64,000 nucleotides of DNA from Bradyrhizobium ottawaense (GCF_900099825.1 NZ_LT629693.1:3607001-3671000), one strand, 5' to 3'. Shown: positions 28,654-37,670, counted from the stretch's first letter. Program-made: numbers and translations. Notes: a model not told the origin generated them from the sequence alone.

Positions 28654-29349
28654 ATGAAGCATTCGCTCGCGCTCGTCGTCGCCGCCGCCACCTGGCTCGC
28701 CGCGCCCGCGTCGGCCGAGACGGCGCCGCCGCCGGCGATCTCCGTGACCGGCGATGCCACCGTCTCGGTGCCGCCGGACCAGGCGCAGATCGACGGCGGC
28801 GTGACCTCCGACGCCAAGACCGCGCGCGAGGCCTCCGACGCCAACAATGCGGCGATGGGCAAGGTGCTGCTGGCGCTGAAGGGTGCCGGCATCGACGAGA
28901 AGGACTATCAGACCTCGCGGTTGTCGCTGCAGCCGCAATACGCGCCGAACCGCTCCGGCCCGTCGCCCGTGGTCGGCTATCGCGCCAGCAACCGCGTCAC
29001 CGTGCGGCTGCGCGACGTTACCAAGGTTGCCGGCATCATCGACGTCCTGGTCGGCGCCGGCGCCAACGAACTCGGCGGCATCAATTTCATGGTGTCGCAG
29101 GCCTCGAAACTGCTCGACGACGCCCGCGAAAAGGCTGTCGCGGACGCTCGCCGCAAGGCCGAAATCTACGCCAAGGCCGCCGGCGTGACGCTCGGCGAAC
29201 CGCTCAGCATTTCCGAGGAAGGCTCGGCCCCACCTGTCTTGCGCGGCAAGATGATGGCTCCGATGGCGGCCGGTGCCGCGGTGGCGCAGGGCGAAGAGAC
29301 GCTGTCGGTGAGCGTGAGCGTGTCCTGGGCGATCAAGCCGAAGGAATGA
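28654..29349 (+). CDS. exported SIMPL domain (DUF541) protein
   Basis: A 231-aa periplasmic or outer-membrane-associated protein of the SIMPL/DUF541 family. The ATG at 28654 gives a good signal peptide (MKHSLALVVAAATWLAAPAS); a GTG three codons earlier overlaps the previous stop. ISVTGDATVSVPPDQAQIDG opens the domain, and the RKAEIYAKAAGVTLG helix and the closing VSVSVSWAIKPKE are typical. Homologues include BP26 of Brucella, which forms oligomeric channels. Function is not settled. Confidence 0.88.
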   Translation: MKHSLALVVAAATWLAAPASAETAPPPAISVTGDATVSVPPDQAQIDGGVTSDAKTAREASDANNAAMGKVLLALKGAGIDEKDYQTSRLSLQPQYAPNRSGPSPVVGYRASNRVTVRLRDVTKVAGIIDVLVGAGANELGGINFMVSQASKLLDDAREKAVADARRKAEIYAKAAGVTLGEPLSISEEGSAPPVLRGKMMAPMAAGAAVAQGEETLSVSVSVSWAIKPKE

Positions 29350-29374
29350 AGGCGATCGATAGCTACGCCTGCAG

Positions 29375-29471
29375 TCCTCATCCTGAGGAGCGCGCATAGC
29401 GCGCGTCTCGAAGGATGGGCTACGGGCCTCATGGTTCGAGACGGCGCTTCGCGCCTCCTCACCATGAGGGA
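29375..29471. repeat. dispersed palindromic repeat, family C
   Basis: TCCTCATCCTGAGGAGCGCG, then CGCGTCTCGAAGGATGGGC, and CCTCATGGTTCGAGACGGCG ending CTCCTCACCATGAGG. A second copy follows matB at 56445. Confidence 0.7.
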
Positions 29472-29489
29472 TTACTTTCCCCGAGCCTT

Positions 29490-30479
29490 CTAGATCTCCA
29501 CCACCTGCCCCGGCTTCAATGCCGCAAACCGCTCGCGCGGAATCTTCGCTTGATCGAGCGCCTCGCCGAGCGCGATGACAGGCGCGTCGATCGCTTCGTC
29601 GGTCAACTGGAACGTGCCGTGATGATGGGCCAGCGCCTGCTGCGCGTCGCAATCGGCCAGCGCCTTCACGGCGTCGGACGGATTCATGTGCTGGTCCTTC
29701 ATGAACCAGCGCGGCTCATAGGCGCCGATGGGCAGGATCGCCAGCCGCAGCGGACCGTGCTTCTCGGCGACGCGGCGGAAATGCTTGCCCTCGCCGTAGC
29801 CGGAATCGCAGACGATGTAGAGCTTGCCGGCCGGCGTCTCCAAAACAAAACTCGCCCACAGCGCCTTGTTGCGGTCGAACAATCCGCGCGCCGACCAGTG
29901 CCGCGTCGGCACCAGGGTCACCGCGAGGCCATGGCCGAGCTCGACGCGATCCTGCCAGTCGAACGCCTCGGCCTTGATCGCCGCATCCGCATCGCGCATC
30001 GTGACGTCGTTGCCGAGCGGCGTGATCACCCGCGGTGAAAACCTGGCGGCGAGTTTCGACAGCGTCGCGAGGTCGAGATGGTCGTAATGGCCGTGCGACA
30101 CCAGCACGATATCGATCCTGGGCAACGCGTCGAACGCGATGCCGGGATCGTTGTGCCGCTTCGGTCCGGCAAACGAGAACGGCGAGGCGCGCATCGACCA
30201 CACGGGATCGACCAGGATATTGAGGCCCGCGGTCTGGATCAGCCAGCTGGCATGGCCGACGAACGACAGCCGCACTTTGTTGCCCTCGACCCGCGCCGGC
30301 GGCGTGTCGGCATGGGGGCTCGGCACCCACTCCGGCCAGTCTTCGCGCTTTCGGCCGGAGCCGAATTGCCAGCGCAGCACCTCGTCCAGCGATTTCGGCG
30401 GCGCGCCGTCGGGATCGAAGAAATGCAGGCCATCGAAATGGTCGGAGACGGGGCCGTCATAGGTTTTCATGAGGGACAT
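29490..30479 (-). CDS. metallo-beta-lactamase-fold hydrolase (NAPE-PLD/UlaG-like)
   Basis: A Zn-dependent MBL-fold enzyme resembling bacterial NAPE-PLD/RomA-like proteins. With the ATG at 30479 it has 329 aa. Upstream codons in frame (as far as 30632) encode a hydrophobic stretch IASVLAGAAAAVGVPSIW that could be a membrane anchor, with a GTG at 30524 as a possible start, so the N-terminus is uncertain. SHGHYDHLD is the HxHxDH metal motif; VGHASWLIQ, CDSGYGEGKHF and AHHHGTF are further family blocks. Substrate is unknown. It is convergent with the SIMPL gene. Confidence 0.87.
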   Translation of the reverse strand: MSLMKTYDGPVSDHFDGLHFFDPDGAPPKSLDEVLRWQFGSGRKREDWPEWVPSPHADTPPARVEGNKVRLSFVGHASWLIQTAGLNILVDPVWSMRASPFSFAGPKRHNDPGIAFDALPRIDIVLVSHGHYDHLDLATLSKLAARFSPRVITPLGNDVTMRDADAAIKAEAFDWQDRVELGHGLAVTLVPTRHWSARGLFDRNKALWASFVLETPAGKLYIVCDSGYGEGKHFRRVAEKHGPLRLAILPIGAYEPRWFMKDQHMNPSDAVKALADCDAQQALAHHHGTFQLTDEAIDAPVIALGEALDQAKIPRERFAALKPGQVVEI

Positions 30480-30632
30480 CCAGATTGACGGCACACCCAC
30501 GGCCGCGGCGGCGCCGGCTAGCACTGAAGCGATGGCGGGTGATGGGCACGGGAGGGGATCACGAAGGAAGGGAGGGAGGAGGCATGTCCCGATATATGGC
30601 GTGCGCCGGCCCAACGGGAACCCTGCGGCCAT

Positions 30633-30889
30633 TTGGACCCCTGCGCTCTGCGCCGAAATTTTCCGAATTCCTGAAACCTCAGCTATTACAATGGCTTGAT
30701 GGAGGTATAATAGTAATCCTTAGCAACTTTGCTTGACTTTGCCTCTTTCCGGGGGTTTAACGCGCCAACTTCTCGGAAAGACGTTCTTTTCGACCCGCCG
30801 CCCGGTCCCTGAGACCGGAGGCCAACGCCCGACAGCGCGATGCGCCCTCGGGCGCAGAAGTGTTTGGAACACGACCTGGCGTTCAGGTT
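30633..30889. other. gap upstream of ffh with a sigma-70-like -10 element
   Basis: About 30680-30750 is unusually AT-rich for this sequence and contains a perfect TATAAT at about 30709 (GGAGGTATAATAG) on the plus strand and TTGACT at about 30733. No reading frame looks real. A promoter for ffh, or for a leader RNA ahead of it, may lie here; I find no SRP-RNA hallmark. Confidence 0.35.
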
Positions 30890-30989
30890 GTCATACCCCG
30901 CGAAGGCGGGTGATCCAGTATCCCGGAGTTGCTCGTTTGAACCGAGAGGCTGCGGCGTACTGGATACCCCGCCTTCGCGGGGTATGACG
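30890..30989. repeat. dispersed palindromic repeat, family A
   Basis: GTCATACCCCGCGAAGGCGG and, inverted, CCCCGCCTTCGCGGGGTATG, directly ahead of ffh. This is the best-preserved family A copy in the window. Confidence 0.75.
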
Positions 30990-31035
30990 GTGGTGAATTA
31001 AGCGCCTGCAAGATGCAGGACAGAGGATAACGGCA

Positions 31036-32577
31036 TTGTTCGACAATCTGTCGGAAAAGCTTGGTGGGATTCTCGATCGGCTGACGGGCCGCGGTTCGCT
31101 GTCGGAAGCCGACGTCGATGCCGCGATGCGCGAGGTGCGCCGCGCGCTGCTGGAAGCCGACGTCTCGCTCGACGTGGTCCGCAGCTTCACCGATCGCGTC
31201 CGCGAACAGGCGGTCGGCGCTACCGTCGTCAAGTCGGTCACACCGGGCCAGATGGTCGTCAAGATCGTCCATGACGAGCTGGTCAACATGCTCGGCTCCG
31301 ACGGCCAGACCATCGACCTCAACGCGGTGCCGCCGATCGCGATCATGATGGTCGGTCTGCAGGGCTCCGGCAAAACCACCACCACCGCCAAGCTCGCGCG
31401 CCGCATGACCCAGCGCGACAAGCGCAAGGTGCTGATGGCCTCGCTCGACATCTACCGCCCGGCGGCGATGGAGCAGTTGGCGGTGCTCGGCCGCGACCTC
31501 GATATTCCGACGCTGCCGATCGTGGCCGGCCAGAAGCCCGCACAGATCGCGCGCCGCGCGCTGGAAGCCGGCAAGCTCGGCGGCTACGACGTGGTGCTGC
31601 TCGACACCGCCGGCCGCACCACGCTCGACGAAGAAATGATGAGCGAAGCGGCGGAGATCAAAACCGTCGCCAATCCGCATGAAGTGCTGCTGGTCGCGGA
31701 TTCCTTGACCGGCCAGGACGCCGTCAACCTCGCCCGCGCCTTCGATGCGCGCGTCGGCCTCACCGGCATCGTGCTGACCCGCGTCGACGGCGATGGTCGC
31801 GGCGGTGCCGCGTTGTCGATGCGCGCGGTCACCGGCAAGCCGATCAAGCTGATCGGCACCGGCGAAAAGACCGACGCGCTGGAAGATTTTCATCCGAGCC
31901 GCATCGCCGGGCGCATTCTCGGCATGGGCGACGTGGTGTCGCTGGTCGAAAAGGCCGCCGCCAATATCGACGCCGAAAAGGCCGCGCGCACCGCCGAGCG
32001 GATGCGCAAGGGTCAGTTCGACCTGTCAGACATGCGCGAGCAGTTGCTGCAGATGGCGAACATGGGCGGCATCAGCGGTCTGATGGGCATGATGCCCGGC
32101 ATTGCCAAGATGAAGAACCAGATTTCGGCCGCCGGCATCGACGACAAGATCATCAAGCGCCAGGTCGCGGTGATCGATTCGATGACGCGGCAGGAGCGCA
32201 AGAACCCCGACATCCTCAAGGCCAGCCGTAAAAAAAGGATCGCCGCAGGCGCCGGCTCCAAGGTCGAGGAAGTCAATAAGCTGCTCAAGATGCACCGGAA
32301 CATGGCCGACATGATGAAGGCCATGGGTTCGGGCAAGCGCGGCCCGATGGCCGGCATCGCGCAGGCGATGGGTTTTGGCGGCGGCATGCCGTCGCCGGAA
32401 CAGATGAAGGCGCTGGCGGAGAAGATGCCGGGCGGCGCCGCACCGGGCGGCATGCCCGCACTGCCAAAGGATCTTCCGGCCGGCCTTCGTTCAGGCCTGC
32501 CGAATCTACCGGGTTTAACCGGGCTCAGCGGCAAGCCGAATTTGCCGGGCCTCGGCTTTCCCGGGAAGAAAAAGTAA
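31036..32577 (+). CDS. ffh: signal recognition particle protein Ffh (SRP54)
   Basis: The SRP GTPase that binds signal sequences and 4.5S RNA. I take TTG at 31036 as the start (leucine codon read as Met, then FDNLSEKLGGILDRL), since family members begin exactly here, GAGGA stands upstream and no in-frame ATG fits. The 513-aa product has the NG GTPase domain with GLQGSGKTTTTAKL, DTAGRTTLDEEMM and TRVDGDGRGG, then a Met-rich M domain (MANMGGISGLMGMMPG) and a Gly/Pro-rich tail. It leads the rpsP-rimM-trmD-rplS group, a classical arrangement. Confidence 0.96.
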   Translation: MFDNLSEKLGGILDRLTGRGSLSEADVDAAMREVRRALLEADVSLDVVRSFTDRVREQAVGATVVKSVTPGQMVVKIVHDELVNMLGSDGQTIDLNAVPPIAIMMVGLQGSGKTTTTAKLARRMTQRDKRKVLMASLDIYRPAAMEQLAVLGRDLDIPTLPIVAGQKPAQIARRALEAGKLGGYDVVLLDTAGRTTLDEEMMSEAAEIKTVANPHEVLLVADSLTGQDAVNLARAFDARVGLTGIVLTRVDGDGRGGAALSMRAVTGKPIKLIGTGEKTDALEDFHPSRIAGRILGMGDVVSLVEKAAANIDAEKAARTAERMRKGQFDLSDMREQLLQMANMGGISGLMGMMPGIAKMKNQISAAGIDDKIIKRQVAVIDSMTRQERKNPDILKASRKKRIAAGAGSKVEEVNKLLKMHRNMADMMKAMGSGKRGPMAGIAQAMGFGGGMPSPEQMKALAEKMPGGAAPGGMPALPKDLPAGLRSGLPNLPGLTGLSGKPNLPGLGFPGKKK

Positions 32578-32627
32578 TCGCGATCAATTCACCAACACAT
32601 CCATCCAACCACACGCAGGAGAACTAA

Positions 32628-32960
32628 ATGTCAGTCGTTATCCGCCTCGCTCGCGCAGGCACCAAGAAGCGTCCGGTCTATCACGTCGTCGTCGCCGACT
32701 CGCGCTTTCCGCGCGACGGCCGCTTCATCGAGCGTCTCGGCCATTTCAATCCGCTGCTGCCGAAGGACAACGAGGCGCGCCTCAAGCTCGACATGGACAA
32801 GGTCAAGACCTGGCTCGCCAAGGGCGCGCAGCCGTCGGATCGCGTGACCCGCTTCCTCGACGCCGCCGGCGTCGTCAAGCGCGCCGCGCGCAACAACCCG
32901 GAAAAGGCCGTGCCGCGCAAGGAGCGCAAGGCCAACGCCGAAGCCGCAGCGAAGAAGTAA
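32628..32960 (+). CDS. rpsP: 30S ribosomal protein S16
   Basis: A 110-aa S16 with the family start [20 protein letters not shown], then [20 protein letters not shown], and a Lys/Ala-rich tail that is longer than in E. coli, as usual in alphaproteobacteria. S16 helps assemble the 5' domain of 16S rRNA. AGGAGA precedes the ATG by six bases. It lies 50 bases after ffh and 19 before rimM, in one operon. Confidence 0.97.
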   Translation: MSVVIRLARAGTKKRPVYHVVVADSRFPRDGRFIERLGHFNPLLPKDNEARLKLDMDKVKTWLAKGAQPSDRVTRFLDAAGVVKRAARNNPEKAVPRKERKANAEAAAKK

Positions 32961-32979
32961 GGCGTAGCGGCGCACGACG

Positions 32980-33504
32980 GTGGCAGCACCGATTTGCGTC
33001 GCCCGGATCGGCGCCGCGCATGGCGTGCGCGGCGCGGTAAAACTGTGGCCGTTTACCGAAGACCCGCTGGCCGTGATGGATTACGGCCCGCTGACGACGA
33101 AAGACGGCGCGCGCCAATTCGAGGTGACGCACGCGCGTCCGGCCAAGGACCATCTGGTGGCGACGCTGAAAGGTGTCGCGACCCGCGCGGACGCCGAACG
33201 CCTCAACGGCATCGAACTCTATGTCGCGCGCGAAAAATTGCCCGCGACCGACGAAGACGAATACTACCACGCCGACCTGATCGGGCTTGCCGCGGTCAAT
33301 GCGGCCAATGAGCCGATCGGCCGCGTGCTGGCGATCCATAATTTCGGCGCCGGCGACATCATCGAGATCGCGCCGCCCTCGGGCCCGACGCTGTTGCTGC
33401 CGTTCACCAACGCGGTGGTGCCCACGGTCGATCTTGCCGGCGGACGCGTGGTGATCGAACTGCCGCAGGAAATTGAAGGCGACGACGTCCCGACGATCAC
33501 GTGA
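32980..33504 (+). CDS. rimM: 16S rRNA processing protein RimM
   Basis: RimM binds S19 and helps maturation of the 30S head. The 174-aa protein starts with GTG at 32980 (then [20 protein letters not shown]), where ARIGxxHGxxGxVK is the family signature. The C-terminal PRC-barrel shows [13 protein letters not shown], then [15 protein letters not shown], and ends with the tail LPQEIEGDD. Its stop overlaps the trmD start by one base (TGATG), so translation is coupled. Confidence 0.96.
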   Translation: MAAPICVARIGAAHGVRGAVKLWPFTEDPLAVMDYGPLTTKDGARQFEVTHARPAKDHLVATLKGVATRADAERLNGIELYVAREKLPATDEDEYYHADLIGLAAVNAANEPIGRVLAIHNFGAGDIIEIAPPSGPTLLLPFTNAVVPTVDLAGGRVVIELPQEIEGDDVPTIT

Positions 33505-34235
33505 TGGGTTCCCCGATGACCTGGCGCGCCACCGTTCTCACCCTGTTTCCGGACATGTTTCCGGGACCGCTCGGCGTCAGCCTGGCGGGCAAGGCGCTGG
33601 CTTCGGGGCTTTGGTCGCTGGAAGCGCGGGACATCCGGGACTCCGCCACCGACCGCCACCGCAGCGTCGATGACACCCCGGCCGGCGGCGGACCGGGCAT
33701 GGTGCTGCGGGCGGACGTGCTGGCGGCGGCGATCGATGCTGCGGATGTCAACCAGAGCCGTCCACGCCTGTTGATGAGCCCGCGGGGTCGGCCATTGACC
33801 CAGTCGCGGGTGGTGGAACTCGCCGCGGGGCCGGGGCCCCTGATCGTCTGCGGCCGGTTCGAGGGCATCGACCAGCGGGTGATCGACGCGCGAAACCTCG
33901 AGGAGGTCTCGATCGGCGATTACGTGCTGTCCGGCGGCGAAATCGCCGCGATGGCACTGATTGACGCCTGCGTGCGGCTGTTGCCGGGCGTGATGGGCAA
34001 ATTGGCCTCCGGCACCGACGAGAGCTTTTCCGAGGGACTACTGGAATACCCCCAATATACCCGGCCGCAGGAGTTCGAGGGCCGGACCATCCCGGAAACC
34101 CTCACTTCCGGCGACCATGCCAGGGTCGCGGCCTGGCGCCGGGCCGAGTCCGAGGTCCTGACCCGGGCGCGGCGGCCGGATCTGTGGGCCACAAAGTCCC
34201 GCCAAACCGGGACAAAAAGCACGACAGACGGGTGA
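33504..34235 (+). CDS. trmD: tRNA (guanine(37)-N1)-methyltransferase
   Basis: It adds the m1G37 methyl group that prevents frameshifting. With the ATG at 33504 the protein has 243 aa; a GTG one codon upstream and an ATG four codons downstream are alternatives. [20 protein letters not shown] is the typical opening, and [13 protein letters not shown] with [15 protein letters not shown] is the SPOUT knot that holds S-adenosylmethionine. The last 20 residues (KSRQTGTKS region) are variable. It is part of the rpsP-rimM-trmD-rplS operon. Confidence 0.96.
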   Translation: MGSPMTWRATVLTLFPDMFPGPLGVSLAGKALASGLWSLEARDIRDSATDRHRSVDDTPAGGGPGMVLRADVLAAAIDAADVNQSRPRLLMSPRGRPLTQSRVVELAAGPGPLIVCGRFEGIDQRVIDARNLEEVSIGDYVLSGGEIAAMALIDACVRLLPGVMGKLASGTDESFSEGLLEYPQYTRPQEFEGRTIPETLTSGDHARVAAWRRAESEVLTRARRPDLWATKSRQTGTKSTTDG

Positions 34236-34340
34236 CAAGCGCGCGCCTTTGCCTTATACGGGCGCCAAATCCGCGCATGGATAGATGGACGTTCGCAGCC
34301 CGCGCTGGACTGGCTGGGCGCGCCGCCGATGGAGATTTCA

Positions 34341-34721
34341 ATGAACCTCATTCAAGAGCTCGAAAAAGAGCAGTTCGACAAGCTCGCCGCCACCAAGACG
34401 ATCCCGGAATTTGGCCCAGGCGATACCGTGATCGTCAACGTCAAGGTGGTCGAAGGCGAACGCACCCGCGTGCAGGCCTATGAAGGCGTCTGCATCGGCC
34501 GTTCCGGCGGCGGGCTCAACGAGAGCTTCACCGTTCGCAAGATCTCCTACGGCGAAGGCGTCGAGCGCGTATTCCCCGTGATGTCGCCGATGATCGACTC
34601 GATCAAGGTGGTGCGCCGCGGCAAGGTGCGTCGCGCCAAGCTGTATTACCTGCGTCAGTTGCGCGGCAAGTCGGCCCGCATCGTCGAAAAGACCGAACGC
34701 GCTGCGGCCGTCGGCGAGTAA
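34341..34721 (+). CDS. rplS: 50S ribosomal protein L19
   Basis: A 126-aa L19, which lies at the 30S-50S interface. The ATG at 34341 follows GGAGATTTCA and gives [20 protein letters not shown]; an in-frame ATG four codons earlier is less likely. [20 protein letters not shown] and the block [20 protein letters not shown] are strongly conserved. A 105-base gap separates it from trmD. A strong terminator right after its stop ends the operon. Confidence 0.97.
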   Translation: MNLIQELEKEQFDKLAATKTIPEFGPGDTVIVNVKVVEGERTRVQAYEGVCIGRSGGGLNESFTVRKISYGEGVERVFPVMSPMIDSIKVVRRGKVRRAKLYYLRQLRGKSARIVEKTERAAAVGE

Positions 34722-34745
34722 TTCATCTCTTAAGGAGATGCGACC

Positions 34746-34776
34746 AAAAGCGCGGGGTTTTGCCCCGCGCTTTTTT
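34746..34776 (+). terminator. intrinsic terminator of the ffh-rplS operon
   Basis: AAAAGCGCGGGG, loop TTTT, then GCCCCGCGCTTTTTT; the stem CGCGGGG/CCCCGCG is extended by A-T pairs, so it could work in both directions. Confidence 0.92.
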
Positions 34777-34857
34777 GTTGCCCGGTACCTATATGGACAT
34801 CTGCCCTGTCCAATCGATTGATTGTCGCGGCCACGGGGCCTGTGTTAGAAATTTAAA

Positions 34858-35035
34858 ATGGTTCCAGATCAGACCAGCAAAGCCGGCCGGCGCGTCGCCC
34901 CCATCGTGATCGACGACCGCTCGCGGCTGCCTGGCCGCTTCTTCGGACGCTTTGCGACCTCGGCGACCTCAGAGCTTAGCCGCGCAGCCTGATGCTGCGC
35001 TGAATCTCCTTCTGCTCGCGCGTCGCCGCGCCTGA
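34858..35035 (+). other. leuC upstream region with possible leader reading frames
   Basis: A 44-codon frame starts at ATG 34858 (MVPDQTSKAGRRVAP, no ribosome site) and ends at 34992. A second frame, starting with TTG near 34958, ends at 35035 and carries four leucine codons in a row (CTC CTT CTG CTC, near 35006-35017) before ARRRA and stop, 34 bases ahead of leuC. This is the layout expected of a leucine-sensing leader, but there is no room for a terminator after it and its start site is weak. Confidence 0.25.
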
Positions 35036-35069
35036 CCCTCACATCGAATTTCTTTTGGAGCTTACGCTC

Positions 35070-36476
35070 ATGTCCAAACCGACCACGCTGTACGACAAGA
35101 TCTGGAACGACCACCTGGTGCACGAAGCAGATGACGGCACCTGCCTGCTCTATATCGACCGCCACCTGGTGCACGAGGTGACCTCGCCGCAGGCCTTCGA
35201 AGGCCTGCGTGCCACCGGCCGCAAGGTGCACGCACCCGAGAAGACGCTGGCCGTGGTCGATCACAACATCCCGACCACCGACCGCTCCAAACCCAATCCC
35301 GATCCGGAAAGCATCGAGCAGATGCGGGTGATGGAAGCGAACGCCAAGGAATTCGGCATCGAGTACTTCAACGAATTCGACAAGCGTCAGGGCATCGTCC
35401 ACGTCATCGGCCCGGAGCAGGGCTTTACGCTGCCCGGCACCACCATCGTCTGCGGTGACAGCCACACCTCCACGCACGGCGCGTTCGGCGCGCTGGCGCA
35501 CGGCATCGGCACCTCCGAAGTCGAGCATGTGCTGGCGACGCAGACGCTGATCCAGAAAAAGGCCAAGAACATGCGCGTGACGGTCGACGGCAAATTGCCC
35601 GACGGCGTCACCGGCAAGGACATCATCCTGGCGATCATCGGCGAGATCGGCACCGCCGGCGGCACCGGCTACGTGCTGGAATATGCCGGCGATGCGATCC
35701 GCGCGCTGTCGATGGAAGGCCGCATGACCGTCTGCAACATGTCGATCGAGGGTGGCGCCCGCGCCGGCCTGATTGCGCCGGACGAGAAGGCATTCGAATT
35801 CCTCAAGGGCCGCCCGAAGTCGCCGAAGGGCGAGGCCTGGGACGCCGCGATGCGTTACTGGGACACGCTGCGCTCCGACCAGGGCGCGCATTTCGATCAC
35901 GAGCTCAAGCTGGATGCCGCCAAGCTGCCGCCGATCGTGACCTGGGGCACCTCGCCCGAGGACGTGGTGTCGATCGCTGGCCTGGTGCCGGACCCCGACC
36001 AGATCGCCGACGAAGCCAAGCGGCTGTCGAAGCATCGCGCGCTGAAATATATGGGCCTGACGGCGGGGACGAAAATCACCGACATCAAGCTCGACCGCGT
36101 CTTCATCGGCTCCTGCACCAACGGCCGCATCGAGGATCTGCGCGCAGCCGCCAAGGTCGCCGAGGGCAAGACCGTCAACGCCCATGTCAACGCGATGATC
36201 GTGCCGGGCTCGGGCATCGTGAAGGAGCAGGCGGAAGCCGAAGGCCTCGACAAGATCTTCATTGCGGCCGGCTTCGAATGGCGCGAGCCGGGCTGCTCGA
36301 TGTGTCTGGCCATGAACCCCGACAAGCTGGCGCCGGAAGAGCGCTGCGCTTCGACCTCGAACCGCAACTTCGAGGGCCGTCAGGGCTTCAAGGGCCGCAC
36401 CCACCTGGTGTCGCCGGCGATGGCGGCGGCCGCGGCGATTGCCGGGCATTTCGTCGACATTCGGGAATGGCGTTAA
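35070..36476 (+). CDS. leuC: 3-isopropylmalate dehydratase large subunit
   Basis: LeuC with LeuD isomerises 2- to 3-isopropylmalate in leucine synthesis, using a [4Fe-4S] cluster. The ATG at 35070 gives [24 protein letters not shown] lies about ten bases upstream. The 468-aa length is normal. Cluster cysteines are in IGSCTNGR and in [31 protein letters not shown] is a substrate/cluster block shared with aconitase. leuD lies 3.4 kb away behind several small unrelated genes, although the two subunits form one enzyme. Confidence 0.97.
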   Translation: MSKPTTLYDKIWNDHLVHEADDGTCLLYIDRHLVHEVTSPQAFEGLRATGRKVHAPEKTLAVVDHNIPTTDRSKPNPDPESIEQMRVMEANAKEFGIEYFNEFDKRQGIVHVIGPEQGFTLPGTTIVCGDSHTSTHGAFGALAHGIGTSEVEHVLATQTLIQKKAKNMRVTVDGKLPDGVTGKDIILAIIGEIGTAGGTGYVLEYAGDAIRALSMEGRMTVCNMSIEGGARAGLIAPDEKAFEFLKGRPKSPKGEAWDAAMRYWDTLRSDQGAHFDHELKLDAAKLPPIVTWGTSPEDVVSIAGLVPDPDQIADEAKRLSKHRALKYMGLTAGTKITDIKLDRVFIGSCTNGRIEDLRAAAKVAEGKTVNAHVNAMIVPGSGIVKEQAEAEGLDKIFIAAGFEWREPGCSMCLAMNPDKLAPEERCASTSNRNFEGRQGFKGRTHLVSPAMAAAAAIAGHFVDIREWR

Positions 36477-36479
36477 AAA

Positions 36480-36583
36480 GCGTTTTCGAGCGACGCGGGC
36501 ACCGCTTCGCCTAGCAATCAAGCTTGCGCAGATTGCGTAGACTTATCTGCGGCAGAAAACGCGTCAGAACAAAACGCGCGGTT
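36480..36583. repeat. repeat-like sequence of the AAAGCGTTTTCGAGCG type
   Basis: AAAGCGTTTTCGAGCG near the left end and GAAAACGCGTCAGAACAAAA near the right are arms I associate with a common Bradyrhizobium intergenic repeat; the centre contains CAAGCTTGCGCAGATTGCGT. Only one copy is in the window. Confidence 0.45.
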
Positions 36584-36592
36584 TGTCTCGAC

Positions 36593-36619
36593 AACGAGGC
36601 GTTCTGGAAACGCCTCGTT
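36593..36619. repeat. 11-bp stem-loop upstream of the 73-aa gene
   Basis: AACGAGGCGTT, loop CTGGA, AACGCCTCGTT, an exact inverted repeat 57 bases ahead of the next gene. No T-run follows, so it is more likely a leader hairpin or repeat part than a terminator. Confidence 0.5.
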
Positions 36620-36675
36620 AACGGGCTGGGCGCAGATTGATCCCTTGCGGAAGGACTTTCGTGAGGGAACCAGCC

Positions 36676-36897
36676 ATGGCGGATAAGCCCGAATTCGTCG
36701 ATATGATCAGCGAGGCGACCAAGCAGTCGCGTCGCAGCAATCAGTCACGCATGGTCGACCTGCCGCCGGCGGCGGGGACCAGGGAAACCTCGCGTCTCAG
36801 CCATCGATCGGAACGGCTCGAGCAGTGGCGGCTGGAGAACATCACGCCATGGAAGATCAAGTCCTGGAAGTTCAAGGATTGGGGCTGGGGCAGCTAA
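36676..36897 (+). CDS. small hypothetical protein with Trp-rich C-terminus
   Basis: A 73-aa cytosolic protein starting MADKPEFVDMISEATKQSRR, polar and basic in the middle, and ending in an aromatic stretch ENITPWKIKSWKFKDWGWGS. GTGAGGGAACC precedes the ATG. There is no signal peptide or helix. I recognise no domain. The clear start, a terminator 18 bases after the stop, and the non-random Trp/Lys pattern support a real gene. Function is unknown. Confidence 0.65.
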   Translation: MADKPEFVDMISEATKQSRRSNQSRMVDLPPAAGTRETSRLSHRSERLEQWRLENITPWKIKSWKFKDWGWGS

Positions 36898-36909
36898 GCC
36901 CGCGACAAG

Positions 36910-36945
36910 AAAAACAGGCGCCCGATCGGGCGCCTGTTTCTTTTT
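36910..36945. terminator. bidirectional intrinsic terminator
   Basis: AAAAACAGGCGCCCG facing CGGGCGCCTGTTTCTTTTT around a perfect GATC centre. It serves the plus-strand 73-aa gene and the converging minus-strand His-rich gene. Confidence 0.9.
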
Positions 36946-36954
36946 GGCGAGATC

Positions 36955-37524
36955 TCACCAGTAGCGATAGTGATGCCAGCGATGGTGCCGATGGTGATGC
37001 CACCACGGGCGATACCGGCAGATCCTGTGCGGCCCGTAATAGGTCCAGACCACCCGGCAGTAGCGGTGCGCATAGCCGTAATAGGCCGGATAGTAGGACG
37101 GTCCGTAGAAACGCCGGAAGTGATGCCGGTGAAAGAAGTGCGGCCGGAAGTAGGCCTGGCGATAACCGCCATGGTGAAATGCGCGGTAGCCGCCATAGCC
37201 ACCACCGCGGAACACGGGCGCGGCGCGAAAACCACCGCCGTGAAATCCACCGCCGTGAAAGCCTCCGCCACCGTGGAAGCCACCACCTCCTCCGTGGAAA
37301 CCGCCGCCGCCATGGCCACCACCGCCATGACCACCACCGCCATGACCGCCGCGAACCTGGATCATCGATCCGTCGGTCGCGACTTTCGCTGACGGCGCGG
37401 TGCCCGGACTGGCAAGCGAAAGCGCCTCGGCGCGCTGTTGTGGGCTGGCCGCGAGAACGAAGATCGCCGCAGCCGCAAGGCCCAGACGGCGGACAACGCC
37501 GCGTCCGGGATTGGAAATCATCAT
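36955..37524 (-). CDS. secreted Gly/His-rich repeat protein, unknown function
   Basis: From the ATG at 37524, six bases after GGGAGG, the product has 189 aa. Signal peptide to about residue 33 (AAAAIFVLAASPQQRAEA), then the linker ALSLASPGTAPSAK, a Gly/His repeat region (units like GGHGGGG and FHGGGG), an aromatic/Arg/Tyr region with YYGPHRICRYRP, and a His-rich end HHHRHHRWHHYRYW. Histidine density suggests metal binding; two cysteines (in HRYCRVV and RICRY) may form a disulfide. It is the largest of three similar exported proteins on this strand. Confidence 0.75.
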   Translation of the reverse strand: MMISNPGRGVVRRLGLAAAAIFVLAASPQQRAEALSLASPGTAPSAKVATDGSMIQVRGGHGGGGHGGGGHGGGGFHGGGGGFHGGGGFHGGGFHGGGFRAAPVFRGGGYGGYRAFHHGGYRQAYFRPHFFHRHHFRRFYGPSYYPAYYGYAHRYCRVVWTYYGPHRICRYRPWWHHHRHHRWHHYRYW

Positions 37525-37670
37525 CGATGAACCTCCCTGGCCGGCGACGACGCCTTGCGCCGCACGGCGGCTGGCTTCGCCGCGTTGGTGTGCGGTCGCT
37601 CCCAACATGACGTTAGAGACAGGCGCGTGAACGCGCCATGAATGCGCGGGTCGTGGAGAAAATCTCTGTT

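Noticed and set aside
30745..30890. 4.5S (SRP) RNA or other known RNA ahead of ffh
   Set aside because: The GGAAGCAGCC-type SRP loop and its pairing partners are absent; only a repeat and an AT-rich promoter-like stretch are seen.
34842..34857. TTAGAAATTTAAAAT ahead of leuC as an Irr box
   Set aside because: Only the left half matches; there is no TTCTAAA-like right half at the proper spacing.
34869..36521. 550-codon open frame on the minus strand
   Set aside because: Antisense to leuC and without any recognisable motif.
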